This document shows positions 35,709-44,350 of a DNA stretch of 64,000 nucleotides, one piece after another; position 1 is the first letter of the stretch, and the number at the start of each line of letters is the position of its first letter. Where the stretch lies: positions 310,001 through 374,000 of the forward strand of contig CAWAOX010000013.1 of assembly GCA_963783835.1 (NCBI GenBank), read 5' to 3'. A program made the translations under genes and the position numbers. The DNA comes from CAIQPS01 sp963783835 (GTDB taxonomy: Bacteria; Actinomycetota; Thermoleophilia; RBG-16-64-13). The notes under the pieces were generated by a model, which saw only the letters and a list, made by a program, of their open reading frames with translations, was not told the DNA's origin and searched no databases.

Positions 35709-37589
35709 ATGCCGCCTGCCCTCGCCGCCGACACCGCCCAGAAGATCCGCAACGTCGCCATAATCGCCCACATCGATCATGGCAAGACGACGCTCATCGA
35801 TTCCATCTTCAAGGCCGCTCGCGTGTTCCGCGAAAACCAGAGGGTCGAAGAGCGGGTCATGGACAGCAACGACCTGGAGCGCGAGCGCGGCATCACCATC
35901 AGGTCCAAGCACTGCACCGTCGAGTGGGGCGGCTACCTCATCAACATCGTGGACACCCCCGGCCACGCCGACTTCTCCGGCGAGGTGGAACGCGTTCTGT
36001 CGATGGTCGATTCGGTGCTGCTGCTGGTGGACGCCAACGAGGGCCCCATGCCTCAGACCCGCTACGTGCTCATGCGCGCGCTGCGCCTGGGCCTCCGCCC
36101 CATCGTGGTGGTCAACAAGGTGGACCGCCCGCACGCGGACCCACACGGCGCCCTCGACCAGACGTTCGACCTCTTCCTGGAACTGGGCGCCACCGACGCG
36201 CAGGCTGATTTCCCCGTGGTGTACGGGTCGGCGCTGGAGGGGTGGATCGTCCGCGATCCCGACACCGACCCGCACGAGGGCATGGACGCCCTGTTTGAGA
36301 CCATCGTCAAAGAGGTGCCGGCGCCACAGGCCAAGCTCGACGCCCCCTTCCGCATGCAGATCTCCACGCTCGCCTGGAGCGACTACCTGGGGCGCATCGG
36401 CTGCGGCCGGGTGCTTGAAGGGACGCACCGGCGCGGGGAGGAACTGGTTCGCACTTCGACAGTGTGGAACGGCCTGGACCGAGAGGGCACCGACTGGGAC
36501 GTCACCGGCTTCGAGACGAGCCGCAGCGTCCACCTGTGGGTGACGCGCGGGCTGGAGCGCGAAGAAGTGGACGAGGTCCAAGCCGGTGACATCGTGTGGG
36601 TGAACGGGCCGACCGAGATCACGATCGGCGACACGCTTTCGTCGCCCGAGCTTGCCGACCCGGCGCTCGCGCCCCTCGAGATCGAAGAGCCCACCGTGTC
36701 GATGTTCTTCCTGGTCAACAACGGCCCCTTCGCCGGCAAGGACGGCCAGGCCGTCACGCTGCGCCAGGTCAAGGACCGCCTGGAGCGCGAGCTACGGGTG
36801 AACGTCGCCCTGCGCGTCGAGGACCTGGGGCGCCCCGACGGGGTGAAGGTATCGGGCCGGGGCGAGCTTCACCTGGCCATCCTCATCGAGGAGATGCGGC
36901 GCGAGGGCATGGAACTGTGCGTATCGCGGCCCGAGGTGATCACCCACACCGACGAGAAGGGCCGCGTGCTCGAGCCTATGGAGCAGCTGACCGTCGACGT
37001 GCCCAACGAGTTCCAGGGCATCGTCATCGAGAAACTCGCCCAGCGCAAGGGAGAGATCATCGCCATGCACGACTCGGGCACCGGGGTGGCACGCATGGAG
37101 TTCAGCATCCCCACCCGGGGCCTCATCGGCTACCGCGGCGACTTCCTCACCGACACCCGGGGCCTCGGCATCATGGCCTCCCGCTTCGTCGGCTACGCAC
37201 CGTGGTGCGGCGAGGTGGCCCACCGGGATCGCGGCTCCCTGGTGAGCATGGAGAACGGCCCTGCCACCGGATACTCCCTGGAGAACCTGCAGCAGCGGGG
37301 AACCCTCTTCGTCTCCCCCATGGACCCGACCTACGCCGGCATGATCATCGGCGAGCACTCGCGCTCTGGCGACATGGCCTGTAACCCCACGAAGACCAAG
37401 AAGCTGGGCAACTACCGGTCCGAGACCAAAGAGATCGACGTCGGCCTCAAGGTCCCCCGGGAGATGACGCTCGACCAGGCGCTGGAGTGGATCGCCGCCG
37501 ACGAGTTGGTGGAGGTCACTCCCAAGTCCATTCGGGTGCGCAAAGCCCTCCTGGGCTTCGAGGAGCGCAAGAAGGCCAACCGAAGCTAG
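35709..37589 (+). CDS. typA: Ribosome-associated GTPase TypA/BipA
   Basis: A 626-residue protein of normal length. G1 is AHIDHGKTT, switch I RERGITI, G3 DTPGHADF and G4 NKVDR. Domains II and III and the TypA-specific C-terminus (GGEL region, RGLIGYRGDFLTDTRG, MACNPTKTKKLGNYRSETK) are intact. It binds the 70S ribosome and supports assembly and stress growth. AAGGAG precedes the ATG by about 10 nt. Confidence 0.97.
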   Translation: MPPALAADTAQKIRNVAIIAHIDHGKTTLIDSIFKAARVFRENQRVEERVMDSNDLERERGITIRSKHCTVEWGGYLINIVDTPGHADFSGEVERVLSMVDSVLLLVDANEGPMPQTRYVLMRALRLGLRPIVVVNKVDRPHADPHGALDQTFDLFLELGATDAQADFPVVYGSALEGWIVRDPDTDPHEGMDALFETIVKEVPAPQAKLDAPFRMQISTLAWSDYLGRIGCGRVLEGTHRRGEELVRTSTVWNGLDREGTDWDVTGFETSRSVHLWVTRGLEREEVDEVQAGDIVWVNGPTEITIGDTLSSPELADPALAPLEIEEPTVSMFFLVNNGPFAGKDGQAVTLRQVKDRLERELRVNVALRVEDLGRPDGVKVSGRGELHLAILIEEMRREGMELCVSRPEVITHTDEKGRVLEPMEQLTVDVPNEFQGIVIEKLAQRKGEIIAMHDSGTGVARMEFSIPTRGLIGYRGDFLTDTRGLGIMASRFVGYAPWCGEVAHRDRGSLVSMENGPATGYSLENLQQRGTLFVSPMDPTYAGMIIGEHSRSGDMACNPTKTKKLGNYRSETKEIDVGLKVPREMTLDQALEWIAADELVEVTPKSIRVRKALLGFEERKKANRS

Positions 37590-37640
37590 ACGCCCCCGGG
37601 TCGTCACCAGATTCAAGGTGGCGCCACTACGCCGGGTTAG

Positions 37641-37722
37641 CCGAGCGCGCAGCCGCGACGGCGACCCGCTGGACCGTCGCGGTCCCAAGCCGGATGGTCC
37701 CCGAGCGCGCAGCCGCGATGGC
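37641..37722. repeat. 22-bp direct repeat, exactly 60 bp apart
   Basis: CCGAGCGCGCAGCCGCGA-Y-GGC occurs at 37641-37662 and 37701-37722 with one C/T difference. It lies in the 346-bp gap after typA, which also holds a CT-rich tract (37744-37780) and hairpin B. No ORF is supported in this gap. Confidence 0.6.
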
Positions 37723-37822
37723 TACTTACCACGAGGCCGAGTCGCCCCTCCCCTCCTCCTGCCCTCCCCCTCCCCCTTGAGGCCGAAAGGCCGCGGGCAG
37801 GTTTGCTCTAGGACCCGAGTAT

Positions 37823-37893
37823 GCGCTGGGCCCGTATGTCCGGGGGAGGAGTCGTCGCAAAACGCAGCCGGAGCGGACATGCGGGCCCAGCGC
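37823..37893. repeat. Conserved-loop hairpin, copy B
   Basis: A 20-bp stem (37823-37842 with 37874-37893, one T-G wobble) encloses a 31-nt loop. The loop starts GGGGAGGAGTCG (37843-37854) and ends CGCAGCCGGAG (37863-37873), identical to copy A. The variable middle is 8 nt here and 14 nt in A. It also lies in a convergent gap and has the same orientation as copy A. Confidence 0.75.
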
Positions 37894-37935
37894 TCACACC
37901 CAGGATACAAAGGACGCAATGAGGCCCGGCGACCT

Positions 37936-38650
37936 TTACGGCAGGTACTGCTCGTCGATCTTGACCACGACCGCCCCATCCCGTTCGATCCACCAGGGCA
38001 TCGAGTGCAGATGGCCCTCGCTCTCCGGGAGGGGTCCCAGGACCCAGAAGTTCTTGAAGTCGGCCCACGTGCAGGGAGCCCCCATGTCTTCCCCGCCCAC
38101 CCACCGGGTGGATGTGGTGATGGCCACCGAGTCCGACACCTCGAACGTCCGCTTCTGCGGGTTCTCGTTGCTGATCCAGTAGTCGTTGGGCACGTCCTCG
38201 CCGGGCTCGATGAACCCGGCGGCGATCGCCGCGTCGTTCGCAGCCTGCGCCGGTCAGCATCTCGGCGTAATCGATGCTGATGTACCGCTTGCCGTCCTTG
38301 ATGTAGACCTTGTCGATATAGCCCATGGCCTTGATGTGCCCGTTGGACATGAGGGTCTCGGCGCTCGAGAGCGCCACCGTGGTCGTCGTCGTCAGTTCCG
38401 TACTGCTGGTAGTGGGCAAGGTGATCACGATGCCGGTCGTCGCCGTTGTCGTCGGGCCCGCGCTCGCGGTGCTCGCCGTCGTGTCGGACGAGGTGGTGAC
38501 GACGCCGCTGCTCCCGGTCGCCGAGGTGGTGGTCGTGGTCTCTTGCCCGCCCAGACTGCACCCGGCCACCAAGAGCAGTATCAGCAGGAGGACCACCGAG
38601 GCCGCAAGGACCGCTCTCGATCCCGGCCGAGTGACTCGTACATCTCTCAT
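37936..38650 (-). CDS. Thr-linker lipoprotein of unknown family, copy 1 (frameshifted)
   Basis: The ATG at 38650 opens a lipoprotein signal ending in LVAGC, then a Thr/Ser-rich stalk, then a domain that is clearly related to the next gene (SAETLMSNGHIKAMGYIDKV, YISIDYAEMLTG). At about 38247-38253 the frame shifts; the rest (PGEDVPNDYWISN, PWWIERDGAVVVKIDEQYLP) is intact in another frame down to the TAA at 37936. The two copies share the same end, DEQYLP. Function unknown; an extracellular binding or wall role is possible. Confidence 0.8.
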
Positions 38651-38693
38651 GGAGCCCCCTCTCTTGGAGCCGGCTCCTCGCCGGCTACGGCAG

Positions 38694-39392
38694 CTACGGC
38701 AGGTACTGCTCGTCGATCCTGATGACCGTCTGCCCGTCGCGTTCGATCCACCACGGGGCATCTCGCAGATAGGCGGCCTCGTCGTCCGGCGGGGTCGCGC
38801 TCCAGAAGCTCTTGAAATCGGCCCAACTCACCGGGTTGTTCATCTCGCCATGCCAGGTGGACGTAGTGATATCGACCGGATCGGAGACCTCGAACTGGCG
38901 CTTGTCGGTACTGGTGTTACGGATGAAGTAGTCGTTGGGCAGGTCTTCGCCCGGCAGGATCTCGCCGGCGGCGATCGCGGCGTCGATCGCTTCCTGGCCG
39001 GTCAGCATCTCGGCATAGTCGATACTGATGTAGCGCTTGCCACCCTGTTCCCAGACCTTCTTGATGAAGCCCATGGCCTTGATGTTTCCGTTGGCCAGGC
39101 GCGTCTCGGCGGTGGAGAGCTTCTCGGTGGTCGTGGTGGTGCCCTCGACGCCGGTCGTCGTAGTCTCCTCTACCATCGAGGTCGTGGTGGTGCTTTCGAG
39201 CATCGACTCGGTGGTGGTGGTCTCCTCGACGGCAGCCGCGGTCGTGGTCGTCTCCTCGATGGGGCCGGTAACGGTCGTGGTGGTCGTGTCGTCGCCGTCA
39301 CCGCCGCAGCCGGCAAGCACGAGAACCAGGACGATCCCCAGAGTCCCTATAAGTATTCTCAAGAACAGCGTCCGCGATCCAACCGATCTCAT
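38694..39392 (-). CDS. Thr-linker lipoprotein of unknown family, copy 2
   Basis: A 232-residue intact paralogue of copy 1. The signal ends in LVLAGCGG, a long TTTT-rich stalk follows (about 36-90), then a compact domain (about 95-232) with GNIKAMGFIKKVWEQGGKRY, YAEMLTGQEAIDAAIAAGE and PWWIERDGQTVIRIDEQYLP. The two genes are tandem, 43 bp apart. I do not recognise a named family. Confidence 0.85.
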   Translation of the reverse strand: MRSVGSRTLFLRILIGTLGIVLVLVLAGCGGDGDDTTTTTVTGPIEETTTTAAAVEETTTTESMLESTTTTSMVEETTTTGVEGTTTTTEKLSTAETRLANGNIKAMGFIKKVWEQGGKRYISIDYAEMLTGQEAIDAAIAAGEILPGEDLPNDYFIRNTSTDKRQFEVSDPVDITTSTWHGEMNNPVSWADFKSFWSATPPDDEAAYLRDAPWWIERDGQTVIRIDEQYLP

Positions 39393-39563
39393 GATTCCCC
39401 TCCGATCAACAAACTCACCGTCAAAGACTATAGCGCGTCACCGCCGCCCAGCCCTAGCGCCCGTGCGGTGTCGGCACCGGCGCCGCCTGATCCGCGTCAC
39501 GTGACGCTCGCTCCCAGCCGCCGCTGGTTGTAACGTATGAGACAGCAAAAGAGTGTAGTGAGG

Positions 39564-39605
39564 TTGCTGAAGAATGAAGTCCGCCGGGACTTCATTCTTC
39601 AGCAA
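39564..39605. repeat. Perfect 19-bp hairpin before the CocE gene
   Basis: Arms 39564-39582 and 39587-39605 pair exactly around GCCG. The stem contains GCTGAAGAATGA, the same core as the ends of the MITE-like element at 15943-16101. It ends 18 bp before the TTG start and 6 bp before the AGGAGG site, so it can influence translation or act as a terminator for upstream read-through. Confidence 0.65.
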
Positions 39606-39623
39606 GCCGGATAGGAGGTTGCG

Positions 39624-41364
39624 TTGTACTCGAAGACCCTCAAACCCGAGATCATGCGGACCATGCTGCCCAAGGACTTTCCAGCCGACAGGCTGAGCAA
39701 GGCGCAGTACAAGGTCGTGGTCGAGCGCGACGTCTGGATCACGATGCGGGACGGGACCTTGATCTCGGCCAACATCTACCGACCCGACGCTCCCGGCAGG
39801 TTCCCAGCAATCCACGCGGCCGACTCCTACCAGAAAGACCTGGACCATCTGCCCCTTCTCCCCATCTTCCATATGCGGGAGACCAACGACATCGACTTCT
39901 TTGTGAGCCGCGGCTACGTCTTCGTCCATACCGACTCCCGCGGGACCGGCCACTCGCCCACCGGTCAGTGGGACCTGTTCGGCCAGGAGATGCAGAACGA
40001 TCTCTACGACATGATCGAATGGATAGCCGTCCAGGAGTGGTGCGACGGCAAGGTGGGCATGCTCGGGGAATCCCTGCTCGCCTGGAGCCAGTGGTTCACC
40101 GCAGTGCAGCAGCCGCCTCACCTCACCTGCATCCTCCCCTGGGACGCGGGCGCCGACCTGTACCGGGATGTCGCCTGGCACGGCGGCATGATGGCGGTGG
40201 GTTTCCCGACGGCCTGGAACATGTGGGAGATCCGGGGCCACTACCGTTTGGGTATCCCCGAGCGATTCGGCACTCCCGCTCCCAACCCGGAGATGGGCAG
40301 GTGGGACATGGTGTGGAACATCATCAACCACACCACCTATGACGATTTCTGGAAGCTGCGCAATCCGGACTTCTCCAGAGATCCAGTGCCCGGTGTTCGT
40401 GGTAGGCGCGCTCCACAAGGTGGGCCTGCATCTGCGGGGCGTGGTCCGGGGCTACGAGGAAGTGAAGACGCCCAAGAAGATGATGCTCATCCACGGCGTC
40501 ATGGACGGCGACGAGATGGCCATCTACAACTCACCGGAGATGCAGCTCCTCATGCTGAGGTGGTACGACCACTGGCTCAAGGGGAACGACACCGGGTTCA
40601 TGGACGAGCCGCCGGTGTCGCTTTTTGTGCGGGGAGCGGACGAGTACCGGCCGTACGAAGAGTGGCCGCTGCCGCAGACCCAGTACAAGAAGCTGTACTT
40701 CAACGCGGGCAAGAGCGGCGCGGTCGACTCACTGAACGACGGCAGTCTGTCCTGGGATCCTCCGGCGGAAGCAGACAGCTCCTTCTCCTACAACTACCCC
40801 GATCAGGACTGGACCCACTTCTCCGGAGGCGGCACCGCCGTCATCGAGGAGAACGGGGTGGTCTACGGCCAGCGCCGCATCCCCACGTTCACCAGCGCGC
40901 CGCTCGAAGAAGACCTGCAGGTGTCGGGAAGCGTCGTGCTCGTGCTCTACGCCTCCTCCGACCAGCAGAACACCGACTTTGTCTGCCGGCTGGTGGATCA
41001 GGCGCCCGACGACCAGCAGATCCCCGGCATGCCGCCCAGCGGGCTCATCTTGACCCGAGGTTGGCTGAAGGCCTCACACGCCGTGACCAAGAGCGAGGAG
41101 CTGTCGAAGCCCTACCGCCCGTACTACCTGCACGACAAGCCGCAACCGATCGAGCCGGGCGCGATCTACAAGTACGAGATCGAGGTCTGGCCCACCAGCA
41201 ACGTGTTCAAGAAGGGGCACAGGATCCGCATCGACGTCGCCTGCGGTGACTCGCCGGCCCTGGACTTCGGCGGCCACTACTACGGCATCAAGGTGGGCAA
41301 CGACACCTACTACCACGACAAGGACCATCCGTCGCACGTGATCCTGCCGGTGATACCGGCGTAG
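39624..41364 (+). CDS. CocE/NonD (peptidase S15) alpha/beta hydrolase, copy 1 (frameshifted)
   Basis: TTG 39624 follows AGGAGGTTGCG. The first part gives the S15 catalytic fold: ITMRDGTLISANIYRP, VHTDSRGTGHS and MLGESLLAWSQWF with the nucleophile Ser. At 40371-40383 the frame shifts by one; the rest (CPVFVVGALHKVGLHLRG, PGMPPSGLILTRGWLKASH and the C-terminal jelly roll) runs in the next frame to 41364. It would hydrolyse an ester or amide. It is paralogous to 42466-44319, which is intact. Confidence 0.88.
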
Positions 41365-41397
41365 CGCGGCTGAACCGACCGAAAGGGCCGAGTCTGA

Positions 41398-42462
41398 ATG
41401 AAGATCGATCTGGAGAACCACTTCGCTACCCAGATGTACGTCGATGCCGTCTACAACAACCCGGGATACCCCCGCTTCGTGAACGACAAGGAGACCGGAG
41501 AGCGGCACGTCTATCACGGTCCTGACTTCTGGCAGCCGTTCGGCGACGCCCTGGTCGACCGCCTTCTGGACGTCGACGAGGCCCGCATCGCCGCCATGGA
41601 CGCGGCGGGGATCGACGTCGCGGTCCTGTCGCACACCGCCCCGGCGCCCGAGGTGCTGGAGCCGAAGGTGGCGACGGCGGTCGCGAAGGGTGCCAACGAC
41701 AAGCTGGCCGAGGCCATCGACCGGCACCCCACCCGCTACCTGGGCTTCGCCACGCTGGGCGTCCGCGAGCCGGAAGAGGCCGTCAAGGAGCTCGAGCGCT
41801 GCGTCAAGGACCTGGGCTTCAAGGGGTGGAACACCCACTCCAACTTCGGCGACTCCTACCTGGACGACAAGCGCTACTGGCCCATCCTGGCGAAGGCCGA
41901 GGAACTGGGGGTCCCGATCTATCTGCACCCGACGTTCCCGATCATCCGCCAGCTCACCGAGTACGGCCTGGCCCTGGCCGGCCCCAGCTTCGGGTTCGGC
42001 ATAGAGACCTCCATCGTCATGATGCGGCTGATCCTGAGCGGGGTGTTCGACGCGTTTCCGAAGTTGACGATCATTCTTGGCCACTACGGCGAAGCCCTCC
42101 CCTTCCTGCTCAAGCGGGTGGATCGCTCGTTCCTGCAGTACCACGTGCCGAAAGGGTCCGGCTCGATGCCCCCGATCAAGAAGCGCCCGAGCGAGTACCT
42201 CTCGGAGAACCTGTACGTGACCACGAGCGGCAACTTCCTGGCGGCGGCCTTCCACTGCACGCAGGAGGCTTTGGGGATGGACCGCATCTGCTTGGGCACC
42301 GACTACCCGTTCGAGACGACCACCGAGATCGACGCCTTCCTGGGCACCGTGGGCATGACCGCCGACGACGAGCGCAAGCTGTACGAGGAGAATCCGAAGC
42401 GGCTGGGGTTCCGACCTGTAACCGAGCGGCGCCGCGGCGCCGCCGACCACGCAAGGAGGTAG
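41398..42462 (+). CDS. Amidohydrolase-2 family enzyme, paralogue of 32165-33166
   Basis: A 354-residue TIM-barrel enzyme. KIDLENHFAT, THSNFGDSYLDD, VPIYLHPTFP, IILGHYGEALPFLL and LGTDYPFETTTEID match the other amidohydrolase strand by strand. It lies 33 bp after the first CocE gene and 3 bp before the second, so the three genes form one operon: hydrolase, C-C lyase or hydrolase, hydrolase. The shared substrate is unknown. Confidence 0.92.
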   Translation: MKIDLENHFATQMYVDAVYNNPGYPRFVNDKETGERHVYHGPDFWQPFGDALVDRLLDVDEARIAAMDAAGIDVAVLSHTAPAPEVLEPKVATAVAKGANDKLAEAIDRHPTRYLGFATLGVREPEEAVKELERCVKDLGFKGWNTHSNFGDSYLDDKRYWPILAKAEELGVPIYLHPTFPIIRQLTEYGLALAGPSFGFGIETSIVMMRLILSGVFDAFPKLTIILGHYGEALPFLLKRVDRSFLQYHVPKGSGSMPPIKKRPSEYLSENLYVTTSGNFLAAAFHCTQEALGMDRICLGTDYPFETTTEIDAFLGTVGMTADDERKLYEENPKRLGFRPVTERRRGAADHARR

Positions 42463-42465
42463 CGG

Positions 42466-44319
42466 ATGTACACCAAGATCCTCAAACCCGAGATCATGTC
42501 GACGCTGCTGCCCGAGGGCTTCCCCGCCGACAAGCTGAGCAGGCCTCAGTACAAGATGGTGGTGGACCGCGACGTGTTCGTCACCATGCGCGACGGCGTG
42601 CGGGTGGCCTGCGACGTGTTCCGGCCAGACGCGCCGGGCGAGTTCCCCGCCCTCTACGCCACCAGCGGCTACCAGAAAGACCTGGAATATCTGCCCCAGT
42701 GGCCGGTGTTCCACTTCCGGGAGACCAACAACATCGAGTGGTTCGTCTCGCGTGGATACGCGTACGTGCACCACGACGTCCGGGGGACGGGCAAGTCGGT
42801 GGAGGGCGAGTTCCGGCTCTTCAGCCAGGAGGAGCAGAACGATCACTACGACATGGTGGAGTGGATCGCGGAGCAGCCCTGGTGCGCCGGCAAGGTGGGG
42901 ATGATCGGGGAGTCGTACCTGGCCTGGGTGCAGTGGTTCACCGCGGCTATGCAGCCGCCCCATCTGGCCTGCATCGCCCCCTTCGACGCCGGCGCCGACA
43001 TGTACCGGGATGTGGCCTTCCATGGAGGCATCATGGCGCTGGGCTTCCCCGCGAACTGGTGGACGGCGGAGATCCGGGCGAACTACCGGCTGGGCAAATA
43101 TGGACCGGCCGACAACGTGGGTCTGTGGGACCTGCCCTGGAACGTGATGCACCATCCGACGTGCGACGACTTCTGGAAAGTCCGGAACCCGGACTTCGCC
43201 AAGATCGAGGTCCCCGTCTACAGCATCGGGATCCTGCACAAGGTGGGCATCCACCTGCGCGGCAATATCCGGGGGTACGAGACGGTCACGACTCCCAAGA
43301 AGCTGCTGCTGTGCCACGGAGACTTCGAGGGCGACGAGATGGCCATCTTCAACTCGCGGGAGATGCAGCTCCTCCACCTGCGCTGGTACGACCACTGGCT
43401 CAAGGGAAACGATACCGGCCTCATGGAAGAGGACCCGGTGACGGTGTTCATACGGAACCGCGAGATCTACCGGGCCGAGAAGGACTGGCCGCTGCCGCGG
43501 ACCCAGTACAAGAACCTGTACCTGGCACCGGGACCGAGCGGCGGGGTGCAGTCGCTTAACGACGGTCTGCTCACGTGGGAGCCGCCGACGGCCGCCTACG
43601 AGCCGGCGCCGCCCGCGCCTGGGCCGGGCGCGCCGGGAAGCGGGCCGGCGGGGACGATGGGCCGGCCGCGCGCGGCATGGGCCCCGGAGGACGTCATGGC
43701 CGCCGGCGAGAGCAAGGCGACGGTGACTGCCGGCTCGACCAGCTACGACTATCCGGACCCGGACTGGTCGCACTTCTCGGGCCTGGGGACGGCCGTCATG
43801 GAGGACGGGGTGCCGAACCCGGTGCGCAAGATCCTCACGTTCGCCACCGAGCCGCTGAAGGAGGACCTGGAGGTGATAGGCAGCATCGTCCTCAACCTGT
43901 GGGCGTCGTCCGATCAGACCGACACCGACTTCTTCGTCCGCCTTACCGACCAGTTCCCCGACGCCGAGCAGGTGCCGGGAATGCCGCCCCGGGCGCTCAT
44001 GCTGACCCGAGGCTGGCTCAAGGCATCCCACGCCGCCACCAAGGATGAGGCGAAGAGCCTCCCCTACCGGCCGTACTACCGCCACGACAAGCCGGAGCCG
44101 ATCGAGCCCGGCAAGGTCTACAAGTTCGAGATAGAGGTCTGGGCGACGTCGTGCTTGTTCCCGAAGGGCCACCGGGTGCGGGTGGACCTGGCCTGCTACG
44201 ACTCCAACGCCTTCGATTTCGGCGGCCACTACTACGGGCTTAAGATGGGACGCGACACCGTGTACCACGACAAGGACCACCCGTCGCATATCGTGCTGCC
44301 GGTGATACCGACCGCTTAG
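42466..44319 (+). CDS. CocE/NonD (peptidase S15) alpha/beta hydrolase, copy 2
   Basis: A 617-residue intact protein. VTMRDGVRVACDVFRPDAPG, HHDVRGTGKS and MIGESYLAWVQWF (nucleophile Ser in the GESY elbow) form the catalytic domain; the C-terminal beta domain binds substrate. Compared with copy 1 it has a 45-residue Pro/Gly/Ala-rich insertion (about 375-425) before YDYPDPDWSHFSG. No signal peptide, so cytoplasmic. Confidence 0.93.
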   Translation: MYTKILKPEIMSTLLPEGFPADKLSRPQYKMVVDRDVFVTMRDGVRVACDVFRPDAPGEFPALYATSGYQKDLEYLPQWPVFHFRETNNIEWFVSRGYAYVHHDVRGTGKSVEGEFRLFSQEEQNDHYDMVEWIAEQPWCAGKVGMIGESYLAWVQWFTAAMQPPHLACIAPFDAGADMYRDVAFHGGIMALGFPANWWTAEIRANYRLGKYGPADNVGLWDLPWNVMHHPTCDDFWKVRNPDFAKIEVPVYSIGILHKVGIHLRGNIRGYETVTTPKKLLLCHGDFEGDEMAIFNSREMQLLHLRWYDHWLKGNDTGLMEEDPVTVFIRNREIYRAEKDWPLPRTQYKNLYLAPGPSGGVQSLNDGLLTWEPPTAAYEPAPPAPGPGAPGSGPAGTMGRPRAAWAPEDVMAAGESKATVTAGSTSYDYPDPDWSHFSGLGTAVMEDGVPNPVRKILTFATEPLKEDLEVIGSIVLNLWASSDQTDTDFFVRLTDQFPDAEQVPGMPPRALMLTRGWLKASHAATKDEAKSLPYRPYYRHDKPEPIEPGKVYKFEIEVWATSCLFPKGHRVRVDLACYDSNAFDFGGHYYGLKMGRDTVYHDKDHPSHIVLPVIPTA

Positions 44320-44350
44320 CGGGAGGGCGCGGCGGGCGCCACCTCGGCGC

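Noticed and set aside
37744..37780. CT-rich tract as a CRISPR or origin-like repeat
   Set aside because: It is a plain CTCCC-rich stretch with no regular units or spacers.
41074..44289. A 1071-codon open frame on the minus strand
   Set aside because: It is antisense to the amidohydrolase and both CocE genes, has an Arg/His/Val-rich composition with no domain, and follows from GC-rich third positions.
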